Source of the DNA: Pedobacter frigoris
Lineage (GTDB): Bacteria > Bacteroidota > Bacteroidia > Sphingobacteriales > Sphingobacteriaceae
DNA: 64,000 nt
Direction of reading: 5' to 3'
Assembly: GCF_005116445.1 (NCBI RefSeq)
Contig: NZ_SWBQ01000001.1
Coordinates: forward strand, 1,413,734-1,477,733
Shown: piece after piece, positions 45,696-53,916 of the stretch
Numbering within the stretch: position 1 is the first letter of the stretch
Layout of the letters: each line of letters begins with the position of its first letter
Made by a program: the position numbers and the translations under genes
The notes under the pieces: generated by a model
What the model was told of the DNA's origin: nothing
The model's input: only the letters and a program-made list of their open reading frames with translations
Databases searched by the model: none

Positions 45696-46235
45696 TCAGG
45701 ACGGAATAGAATCACCCTTCGGCGTTTTTCGCTTTAGCACCAGCGCTGTAATTATAGATACCAATAGTCCAACCGGCAATATTTCCATGTAGGTGGCTCC
45801 TGCTACGCCAATCCAACTGCTATACCACTCTCTAAACATATCAATTTGTTGGCGGACAGCTGTTACCTGCTCAGCACTCATTTGACTTGTTTTTGCAGAG
45901 CTCAACTGGTAGGCGGCTAATTTATCAATGAAATCAGGGAAGAAATTATAATACGCTATCATCCAGCCGGCAACATACAGCGTTGAGGCAATGAGCGCCA
46001 TGTATAAGGACATCAAAAAAGCCTTGCCAAACGTGATTACACCACCGTTAAATTTGTCTCTGTAGTTCTTCACGCCTACAAATATGAGCGAAAAAGACAG
46101 CAGCATGGCTGCGTAGCCAAGCAGCATGCTCCCTTCAAAGGAATCTTTATTATAACAATACGCGATAGAGGCAACCATAAAGGTAGCCACACAGATACCT
46201 GATATTAGTCCGTAAACAAGTACATTTCTTTTCAT
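45696..46235 (-). CDS. DUF4199 membrane protein
   Basis: 179 aa with four membrane helices (about 8-28, 37-55, 72-95 and 145-165). Between helices 2 and 3 is the family signature NYRDKFNGGVITFGKAFLMS. Function unknown. It lies downstream of the LuxR-type gene on the same strand, an arrangement often seen for this family in Bacteroidota. Confidence 0.85.
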   Translation of the reverse strand: MKRNVLVYGLISGICVATFMVASIAYCYNKDSFEGSMLLGYAAMLLSFSLIFVGVKNYRDKFNGGVITFGKAFLMSLYMALIASTLYVAGWMIAYYNFFPDFIDKLAAYQLSSAKTSQMSAEQVTAVRQQIDMFREWYSSWIGVAGATYMEILPVGLLVSIITALVLKRKTPKGDSIPS

Positions 46236-46350
46236 GTCGATTTGAATTAAAGTTTAGGCTTCAAAGTTGAGCTTTCCACTTATTTTTTGCCTCATACTTT
46301 AGTATGATTTTAATAAAAATAGGCTTTCTAATACTAAAAGGTGAGAAACA

Positions 46351-46815
46351 CTACGGTATAATTTTCAACTTTCTGGCCTTTTCAACAGCCTGGGTACGGC
46401 GTTGTACTTCCAGTTTTTCAAAGAGTTTTGACGAATGCGTTTTGATGGTGTTCAACGATAAAAACAAGCGTTCGGCAATTTGCTGATTACTTAGTCCATC
46501 TGCTATAGATTGCAATACTTCCATTTCTCTGCTAGTCAGTCCCAGGCGGGTAAGCTCTACTTCATTCAATATAAAATCGCCGGCTTCAACTACTACCTCC
46601 TTCTCTACTATTATCGTATTGGTTTTGGGTCGAGTGAGTTTGTTTGACAGCCAGATACCCAGTGCAGTAAATAATACAGCAACGGCCCCGGCATACAGTT
46701 CAAAAGTATGGTCGATTATAATCAGACGCCACTCCAGCCATTTCATGATCAACAACAACACAGCCAGCGATGCTCCGTATAATAGTATAGACCGGTTGCG
46801 TATAATGAATTTCAA
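46351..46815 (-). CDS. Membrane-anchored LuxR-type regulator
   Basis: 154 aa starting at TTG 46815; no better start exists because the first ATG falls inside a membrane helix. Two membrane helices (about 8-25 and 38-56) precede a short linker. A LuxR HTH occupies residues 88-150: LTSREMEVLQSIADGLSNQQ, then RLFLSLNTIKTHSSKLFEKL. There is no receiver domain, so the signal must reach the HTH through the membrane part. The DUF4199 gene follows 115 bp downstream and is a likely partner or target. Confidence 0.82.
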   Translation of the reverse strand: MKFIIRNRSILLYGASLAVLLLIMKWLEWRLIIIDHTFELYAGAVAVLFTALGIWLSNKLTRPKTNTIIVEKEVVVEAGDFILNEVELTRLGLTSREMEVLQSIADGLSNQQIAERLFLSLNTIKTHSSKLFEKLEVQRRTQAVEKARKLKIIP

Positions 46816-46872
46816 GAGTTTTAATTTATATGAAGATCAAAAATAAGATAAATAACAATCGTAGTAAAGTGA

Positions 46873-47451
46873 TTATTTCCTATCGAGAAGATATATTAAT
46901 CCATTTTCCTTTATATCCTTATTACTATCAGAAGAGTCATATTCGCGCTTAAACTTCAACTGTGTAGTAGATAAGCCTTCAGATAATTTGAGATTTTTTA
47001 CTGAACTTCTAAACAAATCATATTGGAGTGGCACCTCAGCCCATTCCAGAGTATACCAATATGAATCAATGATTTTATTGTCATTATTGGTTTTAATTAT
47101 CAATATGTCATGGAACTCCTTAACCAATAGCGGACCACCGTAGTTGTATGCATCTCCTTTAAAAGTTGCAATGAATTGGTAGTAATTAAACTTGCCCGGC
47201 ACTGCATCAAATATTGGCATTAGATTTTTTAGAGTACGTTCGTTTTCAATATTATCATCTATACTACCAAGTTTCGAATTATTGAAATCAGCATTTTTCA
47301 CATGCTTTTTGAGAAAAAATTTAAATGGTTCACCCAGACCTGTTGCTGAATCTTGCTTGTCAGTTTGAAATACAACTTGCATATCCGGTGACTGGCAAGA
47401 AATCTGTAAGGCAAGAATTAGGAAAAAGAATAAAGTTAATAATTTTCTCAT
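46873..47451 (-). CDS. Hypothetical lipoprotein
   Basis: 192 aa from ATG 47451, chosen because it leaves a normal lipoprotein signal (MRKLLTLFFFLILALQISCQ); the frame runs up to 47493. The mature part contains TGLGEPFKFFLKKHVKNADF and a beta-rich middle (YYQFIATFKGDAYNYGGPLL). No family recognised. It is separate from both neighbours. Confidence 0.6.
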   Translation of the reverse strand: MRKLLTLFFFLILALQISCQSPDMQVVFQTDKQDSATGLGEPFKFFLKKHVKNADFNNSKLGSIDDNIENERTLKNLMPIFDAVPGKFNYYQFIATFKGDAYNYGGPLLVKEFHDILIIKTNNDNKIIDSYWYTLEWAEVPLQYDLFRSSVKNLKLSEGLSTTQLKFKREYDSSDSNKDIKENGLIYLLDRK

Positions 47452-47576
47452 TTTTGTATCGGTCAGTCTAAAATCATAAGATAATGTAATCATCTAAGAG
47501 CCACTTTCAAAATGATTGAGAAATATGGCTACGCTGATCACTTTTGCTTAGATCCTGTATAATTAATAAGGGTTCG

Positions 47577-48524
47577 TTACCTTTTATTCAATTTATTAAC
47601 CGCATCTTCCAACCAACGTTGTATGGTGGGCAGCCCCCCGCGTTCCCTTCCGAATAAAAATGATTCAGCGGTTTCAAGAGCATAGTATTTACGATAATAA
47701 GTGTCGGGATTTATTATGATTGCATCCGTGGGTATTAATCGAATAGCCGCTTCGTCACATGAAGAGTAAATCAACTGACCCTGCTCCATGTACCCGAACA
47801 AATTGATGCCCCCACTCATTTTTTTCTGTTCCAATGTTCCAATACCGAGATCCAAAACAACCGGATTTTTACCTAATTTCTCGATCTGATCATAGCCTCC
47901 CGTGGTAAAACCGGGCATCCACGCAACGTAACTTTTGCCATTAATAAAGCTTAAATAGCCGATCAAAGTGTTATTCCTCAACATCAGATATTTCAACGCA
48001 CCGGTCGCGAGGTTATAATATTTGGCAACATTCTCTCCATCTTGATAGAAGACAACATTGGGCGTCAGGTAATATACGGGTATATGCATAAAGGTGATCG
48101 CATTAAGATCAGCCTCATCAGCAATATTTTGTATAGCCATGTGTCTTCTTTTGCTACTATCTGTTTCAATAGCGCGTAGAAGTCCCTGTTTGACTTCCGG
48201 CAATTTTTGACGACCGTCCGCCATGTGCTCCAGATAAATGGGATGCGAATGGTTGCCTGGATCTACAATCTGCTGAACCAAGCGTGGCCTTAATACCTGT
48301 ACTACCGATTCATCCCTTGTGTAATTACTACGGAAGCTTTTAGGTACCGACAGCTCTGCTTTTCTCCTGATAACCGTGTCCATGGCATTTCCTTTCCCCT
48401 TTATCCTTATTACCTGCTCTTTCGGCTGGGAGTCCGTTCTGGTTTGGGCATAGCCATTCACTGTTGGCGCGACTATCGATATCGCAGTGAGGCAAATGAT
48501 AACAAAATTATGCAAAGATTTCAT
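47577..48524 (-). CDS. Secreted hypothetical protein
   Basis: 315 aa with signal peptide (APTVNGYAQT). The middle contains MAIQNIADEADLNAITFMHI and a series of short strands (YYLTPNVVFYQDG, TLIGYLSFINGKSYVAWMPG) that look like a beta-sandwich or propeller. No family recognised. The TlpA-like gene precedes it by 16 bp on the same strand, so it may be an oxidoreductase partner. Confidence 0.55.
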   Translation of the reverse strand: MKSLHNFVIICLTAISIVAPTVNGYAQTRTDSQPKEQVIRIKGKGNAMDTVIRRKAELSVPKSFRSNYTRDESVVQVLRPRLVQQIVDPGNHSHPIYLEHMADGRQKLPEVKQGLLRAIETDSSKRRHMAIQNIADEADLNAITFMHIPVYYLTPNVVFYQDGENVAKYYNLATGALKYLMLRNNTLIGYLSFINGKSYVAWMPGFTTGGYDQIEKLGKNPVVLDLGIGTLEQKKMSGGINLFGYMEQGQLIYSSCDEAAIRLIPTDAIIINPDTYYRKYYALETAESFLFGRERGGLPTIQRWLEDAVNKLNKR

Positions 48525-48540
48525 GGAGCGTGATGACAGA

Positions 48541-49062
48541 TTATTTCGAGAGTTTATTCATTCTCTCTTCTATCAACGTAACCATTTCGTCGAATTCCTT
48601 TTCGTTGAATCCAATCGACTGATAAATGATCTTACCATTTTCGTCAGCAATAACATTGCGGGGAATGGACTGTGTAGCAAATAGTTTAAAGATGTTGCGT
48701 TTCAAATCCGGAAGCATTGGAAAAGTGAATCCTTTTTTCAGTTTGAAAGGATCAAGAATATCCCAGCCCTCTTCACGGCCAAAAATCAGGAACGCAAACT
48801 TAGGATTGCTTTTATATTTATTCCAGATCTTTTCCTGTACCAGGGGCAATTCAGCATTGCAGGGTCCGCACCAGGTGGCGAAAAAGTTAATTAATACCAG
48901 TTTGCCTTTATAGTCTGCAATGCTCACCGTTTTGCCTTTCTCAATTTCAAAAGAGAAATCAGGTAGTTTATCCCCTACTTTTGTGAGCGTAGTAGAGTCA
49001 GTCTGCGCTAGAACTGCAATCGGAAGTAAGGCAATAAGCACTAATAGTTTTAATGTTTTCAT
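48541..49062 (-). CDS. Secreted TlpA-like thioredoxin-fold protein
   Basis: 173 aa. Signal peptide ends IAVLAQTD. The thioredoxin domain has the redox motif WCGPC in INFFATWCGPCNAE and the cis-Pro region SIPRNVIADENGKI. Small TlpA/ResA-type proteins reduce disulfides in the periplasm, often for cytochrome c maturation. Its transcript likely includes the downstream hypothetical gene. Confidence 0.9.
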   Translation of the reverse strand: MKTLKLLVLIALLPIAVLAQTDSTTLTKVGDKLPDFSFEIEKGKTVSIADYKGKLVLINFFATWCGPCNAELPLVQEKIWNKYKSNPKFAFLIFGREEGWDILDPFKLKKGFTFPMLPDLKRNIFKLFATQSIPRNVIADENGKIIYQSIGFNEKEFDEMVTLIEERMNKLSK

Positions 49063-49156
49063 AACTAAAGATAAAGATTTTTTTTACATCTGGTTTCGTA
49101 AAGCAACTACACCATTTTTTCATATATTACATTTAAACACCTTATACTCAAACATT

Positions 49157-49243
49157 ATGATCAAAAAATTAATACTCTCATTCACACTGATCACAGCAGC
49201 ACTTAGTTCGGAAGCACAATCCAATACTGAGCAGCTTTATTAA
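49157..49243 (+). pseudogene. Signal-peptide stub
   Basis: MIKKLILSFTLITAALSSEA, then QSNTEQLY and TAA. A perfect secretion signal is followed after 8 residues by a stop, so this is probably the start of a lost secreted protein. A free 28-residue secreted peptide is possible but less likely. Confidence 0.45.
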
Positions 49244-49252
49244 TTTGTTGTG

Positions 49253-49690
49253 CTATTCTCTTTTCAGTACTAATCTTTTTATCCGATAAAAACGTTCGCC
49301 ATAGTCGAACCGAATTTCACCGTCATAGTTTTCGCCAAATCGCTTCTCAGTCCAATTGTTCCGAACAAGCATTTCTTTTTCTTGATCTGAAAATTCAATT
49401 TCACTTTCGTCTCTTGACTTTGAAAATTTAAAATAAATTGAAATATAGCCTCCTTTAGCCTTCATCTCAATCAGATCAAAATTATTTGAAATCCTTTTTA
49501 ACGGGTCATTTTTATGTAGCTCAAAAAGGCTAAACTCTCGACCATTGGTTTGCCTCAAATGATCACGAATTAATGTTGAAAGTATGAATACGTCTTTATT
49601 GTTGTTTGCAATTGGATTTATTGTCAACAATCTCGAAGGAGTAGAACACCCAAGTAGAAAGATTGTCAGTATGATTAGGCTTCTGTGCAT
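49253..49690 (-). CDS. Hypothetical lipoprotein
   Basis: 145 aa. A short lipoprotein signal with LGCSTPSR at the cleavage site. The mature part has a helix-strand pattern (FILSTLIRDHLRQTNGREFS) and ends in a strand pair (EIRFDYGERFYRIKRLVLKR). No family recognised. The signal-peptide stub lies 9 bp beyond its stop codon on the other strand. Confidence 0.55.
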   Translation of the reverse strand: MHRSLIILTIFLLGCSTPSRLLTINPIANNNKDVFILSTLIRDHLRQTNGREFSLFELHKNDPLKRISNNFDLIEMKAKGGYISIYFKFSKSRDESEIEFSDQEKEMLVRNNWTEKRFGENYDGEIRFDYGERFYRIKRLVLKRE

Positions 49691-49724
49691 TGTAGCTTAA
49701 TAGTATGTTAAATCTTCATAAATT

Positions 49725-50198
49725 TTATTTTTCTGCTTTGTTTAGCTCTCTTTTTTCTGCGTATTCCTTTACCACTTTATTTCTTTGGACCAGCAGCGTG
49801 CTCATATACTTTTCAAGAAATAGCTGATCAGCCAATTTACCGAAAACCCCTAATGGTGAAATGTATGTGAACACGTCAATCATTAAAGTACCATCTCCCC
49901 TTGCTTCAAAAACATGCTCATGTCTGAATGACTTAAAAGCTCCTGAGACCATTTCATCGACAAAATAATCAGGAGCATTCATCGCGGTGATTTTCGAAGT
50001 CAGCTTTTGGACAATCCCGAAATGCCGTGCTTCCCAGGTGACCCATTCGTTCAACTCAATCAATCCGGAAGTTTTACCCGCTACAGCTTTCTCATTGGTA
50101 TGAGCTGTCGAGACCTGGTGAAGATCGATACTTCTTGCGAGATCAAACACCGTTTGTTTTGGTGCATCAATGAAGGTTTCTAATCGAATAACAGGCAT
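49725..50198 (-). CDS. SRPBCC-family ligand-binding protein
   Basis: 157 aa from ATG 50198 (the in-frame TTG at 50204 is weaker). Typical opening VIRLETFIDAPKQTVFDLAR, with a later HEHVFEARGDGTLMIDVFTY and a C-terminal long helix. This is the polyketide cyclase/dehydrase-like SRPBCC fold. Function unknown. No partner gene is obvious. Confidence 0.82.
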   Translation of the reverse strand: MPVIRLETFIDAPKQTVFDLARSIDLHQVSTAHTNEKAVAGKTSGLIELNEWVTWEARHFGIVQKLTSKITAMNAPDYFVDEMVSGAFKSFRHEHVFEARGDGTLMIDVFTYISPLGVFGKLADQLFLEKYMSTLLVQRNKVVKEYAEKRELNKAEK

Positions 50199-50367
50199 AT
50201 ACAAATAAAGGAATCATTTCTGATAAATTAGGATATTAAAGAAGCTTATATGCCAATGCGATCGTTATTTTTTTTATAACTTCGTTCTGTATAATAATTC
50301 ATCTAATGCTCTATTTTAAAACGATGCCATTCCCAGATTCTCTGACTCAACCTCAGATGGAAAAATT

Positions 50368-51090
50368 ATGAACATTCGTGTCATTGCAACTCTCTTTTTA
50401 TTTTTATTGTATACACCTACATTTTCGCAAAATAAAATGAGGGTTTTGGATGAACTTATTAATAATGAAGACTCTGGCTGGCCAATCGTGCAGGATTGGA
50501 TTAAATCTGCAAAGAATAAAGTTGAAGTCTTAGCGGTTGATACTTCAAAAGCCAATAAAGCCTTATTGCACACGCAAGTAACAACACGATCTATCATGGG
50601 CGCAATCGTTTATCATTCAGGCGGTCTATTGATTGACAATGGCTGGATAAGGATTTTAGGATCTGGTCATGAGAAATTACCGAGATCATTACCTTCCTGG
50701 AATGAGGGTAAGTTAAAAAACTCCTTATTGATCGCTGATGATGTCATTGGCGGCTTTTTTATATTAAATGGTGGCGGACTAGGGTCAGATTTAGGAAAGA
50801 TCTATTATTTAGCTCCTGATAACCTTACTTATGAAGCGCTTGACCGTGGCTATTCTGAATTCCTGGAATTTTGTCTAAATGGTGATCTTGAAAAATTTTA
50901 TGATGGATTAAGATGGAAAAACTGGAGGGCAGATGTGTCGAAAATAAACGGAGATCAGGTATTTAATTTTTATCCTTTTCTTTGGACCAAGGAAGGAAAA
51001 GATATAAATAAGTCCTCAAAGAAAGTAATTTCAGTCGAGGAGCAGTATCTGTTCAATATGGATGCTAAGAAGCAACTTGACACTGACTGA
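50368..51090 (+). CDS. DUF2625 protein, secreted
   Basis: 240 aa. A signal peptide (TPTFSQN) precedes one DUF2625 domain: MRVLDELINNEDSGWPIVQ, TRSIMGAIVYHSGGLLI, NGWIRILGSG and ADDVIGGFFILNGGGLG, with a C-terminal LDRGYSEFLEFCLNGDLEKF. The domain is found in enterobacteria and Bacteroidota, where its function is unknown. Other members are usually cytosolic, so the signal is unusual. Monocistronic by spacing. Confidence 0.85.
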   Translation: MNIRVIATLFLFLLYTPTFSQNKMRVLDELINNEDSGWPIVQDWIKSAKNKVEVLAVDTSKANKALLHTQVTTRSIMGAIVYHSGGLLIDNGWIRILGSGHEKLPRSLPSWNEGKLKNSLLIADDVIGGFFILNGGGLGSDLGKIYYLAPDNLTYEALDRGYSEFLEFCLNGDLEKFYDGLRWKNWRADVSKINGDQVFNFYPFLWTKEGKDINKSSKKVISVEEQYLFNMDAKKQLDTD

Positions 51091-51161
51091 ATCATTAAGG
51101 TTAGGGAACACTAAATAAATGTTAGCAGTTATTCTTCGTTCAACAAGCAGCTTATGTAAAG

Positions 51162-51686
51162 TCAAAGCTTCGGCATTCCCTTCGTATACCATGTTGGATA
51201 TCCCTTCCTCCATAAAGAACCACCTTCTTTTTTTCTGATCAAACGCTTATCGTTCGCTATTGCATATAATTTATTCTTTTGAAAAAAGAGTTTCTTCGGA
51301 AAGTGATCTTCTTCCTGCGTTGACCAACGCTTCGGTTCGATAAAATGATAAGCTGAAATAGGCAGATATGTGTGTCCAGATTCCCCATATTCTGAAAGAA
51401 AGGTATGGTTCACTTTGATCCGATTATCTGAATAAGTAACCGTATCATATATCGGAACTACCTTAAAATAAATGGTGTCATTGTTTATGCGCCACTTTCC
51501 ACTTGACCACCTATGCGTTAAGCACACTCCCCAGCGAAAGGTAAAGGTGGAATCGGCGTTGAGTTCAAGGGAACTATTGGATAAACGATACTCCCCAACA
51601 GGTGTGCTTTGAGCGGATAACTTCAACGGAGTTACACTTGCTAAGACCAGTAAAGTAAACAATATCGAGCGCTTGATATATTGCAT
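51162..51686 (-). CDS. Hypothetical secreted protein
   Basis: 174 aa from ATG 51686. The frame continues upstream to 51827, but only this start gives a signal peptide (MQYIKRSILFTLLVLAS, then KLSAQ). The mature part is rich in strands and aromatic residues (GEYRLSNSSLELNADSTFTF). Such short lipocalin-like domains are common in Bacteroidota. No family recognised. Confidence 0.6.
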   Translation of the reverse strand: MQYIKRSILFTLLVLASVTPLKLSAQSTPVGEYRLSNSSLELNADSTFTFRWGVCLTHRWSSGKWRINNDTIYFKVVPIYDTVTYSDNRIKVNHTFLSEYGESGHTYLPISAYHFIEPKRWSTQEEDHFPKKLFFQKNKLYAIANDKRLIRKKEGGSLWRKGYPTWYTKGMPKL

Positions 51687-52060
51687 ATCTAAATATAGAA
51701 ATCTTAATAAACTTTTTATATAAAAAAGATTAATTAACCCTAAAGCGGTTAATAAACAGTAGTTTACAAGAGGAGAAAACTCTATCGGTAACGATTTAGT
51801 AATGGTGCTTATTGCACTTGCTTTCATTTGATTACCTTGTAAATCATTAGTGCAAATTTAATAAATAAAAGGGTGAAGTCTTAATATACTTTACCCTTTT
51901 TTTCGTTCTTATATTTTCAATTTAGATGCTCCCGTTAAAAAAATCTTTCCCAATATGGGGGGAACTGTGGTTTTTGTTTCAATTTAATTTCCAAAATTTG
52001 TCGTACCAACTATAAAGGTAACTCCGAAGCAATTAGTAATAACCTCTAAAAGATTGAGCT
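51687..52060. other. Intergenic stretch at the left border of the mobile element
   Basis: About 370 bases, counted from the chosen start of the hypothetical gene to rteC. It holds a hairpin terminator (51867-51904) with no matching upstream gene on the plus strand, and otherwise AT-rich sequence that should include the rteC promoter. The border between chromosome and element lies here or close by; I cannot find an attachment site. Confidence 0.45.
51867..51904. terminator. Orphan hairpin terminator
   Basis: AAAAGGGT (51867-51874) pairs with ACCCTTTT (51893-51900); AAG/CTT pairs extend it inward. A T-tract follows on the plus strand, and the minus strand also reads well. No plus-strand gene precedes it. 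Confidence 0.6.
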
Positions 52061-52906
52061 ATGGAAATTGTGTTGAGTAAAATATTATTGCAAATTCGCC
52101 ATCAGGAAGACAAGCTTTCTTCTCAAATGATGCGAACATCCGAAGAAGCATATCAAATGACTTTGTTCCTAAAGGAAATGTTGTGTTCCATAAAAACAAA
52201 AATTTCACAAACTGGATTTACAGATGGACAGCAAGAGATTTACTTTTTCAAGAATATTAAACCGCAAATCTTAGGGAAACTCATTTACTATAACAAAGTC
52301 TTCCGTATTGAAACTACTTGCCCAGTGAGCAAAGGTAAAATACATCAAAGTTACTTCGAGAACTTATTAAAAACCCTCAAATCGGAATATAAAGAAAGCA
52401 TTTGTAATGAGGATTTTTACAGGTATTACCGTGCAGACAGAACAGACCGTGACCATACTTATTTCAGGCTCGGACAAATCAATTATCACGATGGATTAAC
52501 AAGTGGCGTATTTGAAATCGACATTAGTTTTTCAACATATTATGATAATAAAATAGCCCACATTGTAGCGAATGAACTACTTTACTCTTATATTCTTACC
52601 AAAATCAATCCCGAAGAAAATCCTGATAATATATTACTAAATGGAGAAGCGAAAAAAGATATTTCTTGGACAAATTCTCAAAATGCACTTATTGAACTGA
52701 TATATGCTTTGTATGCTTCAAATTCTATTTCACACGGAAAAATAGGCATCCGAAAATTAGCATTGATTTTTCAGGTGTTATTCCGAACTCCTTTAAATGA
52801 TATACACCACTCTTTCCATCGGATGAAAACAAGGGCTGGCTCCCGAACTGCATTTTTAGACCAACTCAAATTATCTCTCGAAGAATATATGGATAAAGAC
52901 CTTTAA
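52061..52906 (+). CDS. rteC: RteC-domain regulator
   Basis: 281 aa of the RteC family, which in CTnDOT acts on the excision genes under tetracycline/quorum-type control. The first half is helical (LLQIRHQEDKLSSQMMRTSE). The characteristic second half has FRLGQINYHDGLTSGVFEID, ANELLYSYI and SRTAFLDQLKLSLEEYMDKD. The first gene of the element on the plus strand, it is closed by its own hairpin terminator. The window's second rteC, on the minus strand at the right edge, is a homologue. Confidence 0.87.
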   Translation: MEIVLSKILLQIRHQEDKLSSQMMRTSEEAYQMTLFLKEMLCSIKTKISQTGFTDGQQEIYFFKNIKPQILGKLIYYNKVFRIETTCPVSKGKIHQSYFENLLKTLKSEYKESICNEDFYRYYRADRTDRDHTYFRLGQINYHDGLTSGVFEIDISFSTYYDNKIAHIVANELLYSYILTKINPEENPDNILLNGEAKKDISWTNSQNALIELIYALYASNSISHGKIGIRKLALIFQVLFRTPLNDIHHSFHRMKTRAGSRTAFLDQLKLSLEEYMDKDL

Positions 52907-52927
52907 CCACTTCAGGACAATAATTTC

Positions 52928-52960
52928 AAAGCAGTACCCAAAATGTACTGCTTTTTCTTT
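52928..52960 (+). terminator. rteC terminator
   Basis: A perfect 10-bp stem, AAAGCAGTAC (52928-52937) with GTACTGCTTT (52945-52954), loop of 7, then TTTTCTTT. It begins 22 bp after the rteC stop. Confidence 0.85.
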
Positions 52961-52969
52961 GCCCATATC

Positions 52970-53080
52970 TGCCAATTGGCAAAACTCCATTATAAAAGAT
53001 CCCAAATCTTGAAAACCCTTATTAATCAAAGGTTTTAATTGATTTTAAAAATTTTCAAAAAACAGAAAAACCAATTGGCA
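52970..53080. promoter_or_regulatory. Palindromic CCAATTGGCA sites before the HTH genes
   Basis: A perfect 12-bp palindrome TGCCAATTGGCA sits at 52970-52981, and CCAATTGGCA recurs at 53071-53080, about 65 bp before the first HTH gene. Pairs of such sites are typical binding places for element-encoded HTH regulators. The protein that binds is unknown. Confidence 0.4.
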
Positions 53081-53090
53081 AGGCTTGGCA

Positions 53091-53128
53091 GACAAACACT
53101 GCCACCCTTTGCAACTTTGCATAGTGAA
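53091..53128 (+). promoter_or_regulatory. Element upstream motif, copy 1
   Basis: GACAAACACTGCC (53091-53103) is followed by ACCCTTTGCAACTTTGCA. Related sequences occur before four other positions in the element. TTTGC and ACTTTGC may serve as -33/-7 type boxes for the HTH gene at 53146. Confidence 0.5.
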
Positions 53129-53145
53129 CATTAAAAACCTGTGCA

Positions 53146-53499
53146 ATGAAAATAATAACCATTGAAGAAGAAGCGTGGCAACAGCTAAACAGCCGTATCA
53201 ATGCCATTGCCGATTATCTTAAAAGATTGGAAGATAAAAGCTATGATGACCTGTGGCTCAACAACCACGAGGTATGCCAATACCTGCACATCAGCGAAAA
53301 GACTTTATGGCGAATGCGTACCAAAGGCGAGATTGCTTATTCAAAAATCTACGGTCAATATTTCTACACCATTGGGGCAATTAAGGATATGCTGAACGCC
53401 AATGCAATACTAAGCAGCAATGAATTTGTACAGGAACTTATGGCAAAAGGTAAAAGTTATATCGAAAAAGGCAGAAAGCTAAAGACAGATAAAAAATAG
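53146..53499 (+). CDS. Excisionase-like HTH protein 1
   Basis: 117 aa. A short coiled stretch is followed by a MerR-like HTH_17 domain: LWLNNHEVCQYLHISEKTLW, then RMRTKGEIAYSKI and GQYFYTIGAIKDML. Pairs of such small proteins follow rteC in these elements and are thought to act as excision factors or regulators. The second HTH gene starts 24 bp downstream. Confidence 0.85.
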   Translation: MKIITIEEEAWQQLNSRINAIADYLKRLEDKSYDDLWLNNHEVCQYLHISEKTLWRMRTKGEIAYSKIYGQYFYTIGAIKDMLNANAILSSNEFVQELMAKGKSYIEKGRKLKTDKK

Positions 53500-53523
53500 G
53501 TATGAACCCTTAAAAATATCCTT

Positions 53524-53832
53524 ATGAATATTGACAGAATGGAATTTCTGGCTTGGATGGAACGCTTAATAGGTCGCCTTGATATGCTGGGAGATAATAT
53601 AGATGAGTTGCAAAAGAAACGCAACAGTCTAGATGGCGAGGAATTGTTGGATAATCAGGATTTGCTTCAAATGCTCAAAATCAGCAACCGTTCACTTCAA
53701 CGGTATCGTTCCATTGGGAAACTGCCCTATTATACGATTAGCGGAAAATTGTATTACAAACTATCTGATGTGCATCAATTTATACGTGAAAGCTTTAATC
53801 CGCCAATAACTAAACTGAACGCCAACGAGTGA
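53524..53832 (+). CDS. Excisionase-like HTH protein 2
   Basis: 102 aa with the same layout as the gene upstream: LLDNQDLLQMLKISNRSLQR, YRSIGKLPYYTISGKLYY and KLSDVHQFI. It is probably in one transcript with the first HTH gene. The role is the same by analogy. Confidence 0.85.
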   Translation: MNIDRMEFLAWMERLIGRLDMLGDNIDELQKKRNSLDGEELLDNQDLLQMLKISNRSLQRYRSIGKLPYYTISGKLYYKLSDVHQFIRESFNPPITKLNANE

Positions 53833-53900
53833 CAAACACTGCCTTTGAGTACCACTTCGGGCAATGCGATAAATGCTTGTTTTACTTTCGATAGCGAATT
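53831..53900 (+). promoter_or_regulatory. Element upstream motif, copy 2
   Basis: GACAAACACTGCC (53831-53843) repeats the 13 bases found at 53091-53103. TACTTTCG at 53883-53890 is a likely -7 box. The DUF3945 gene starts at 53917. Confidence 0.5.
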
Positions 53901-53916
53901 TTAAATTTTTCAGATT

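Noticed and set aside
48920..49243. 107-codon plus-strand ORF
   Set aside because: Its first two thirds are antisense to the TlpA-like gene; only the final 28 codons, with their own ATG at 49157, look like a translated sequence, and they are reported separately.
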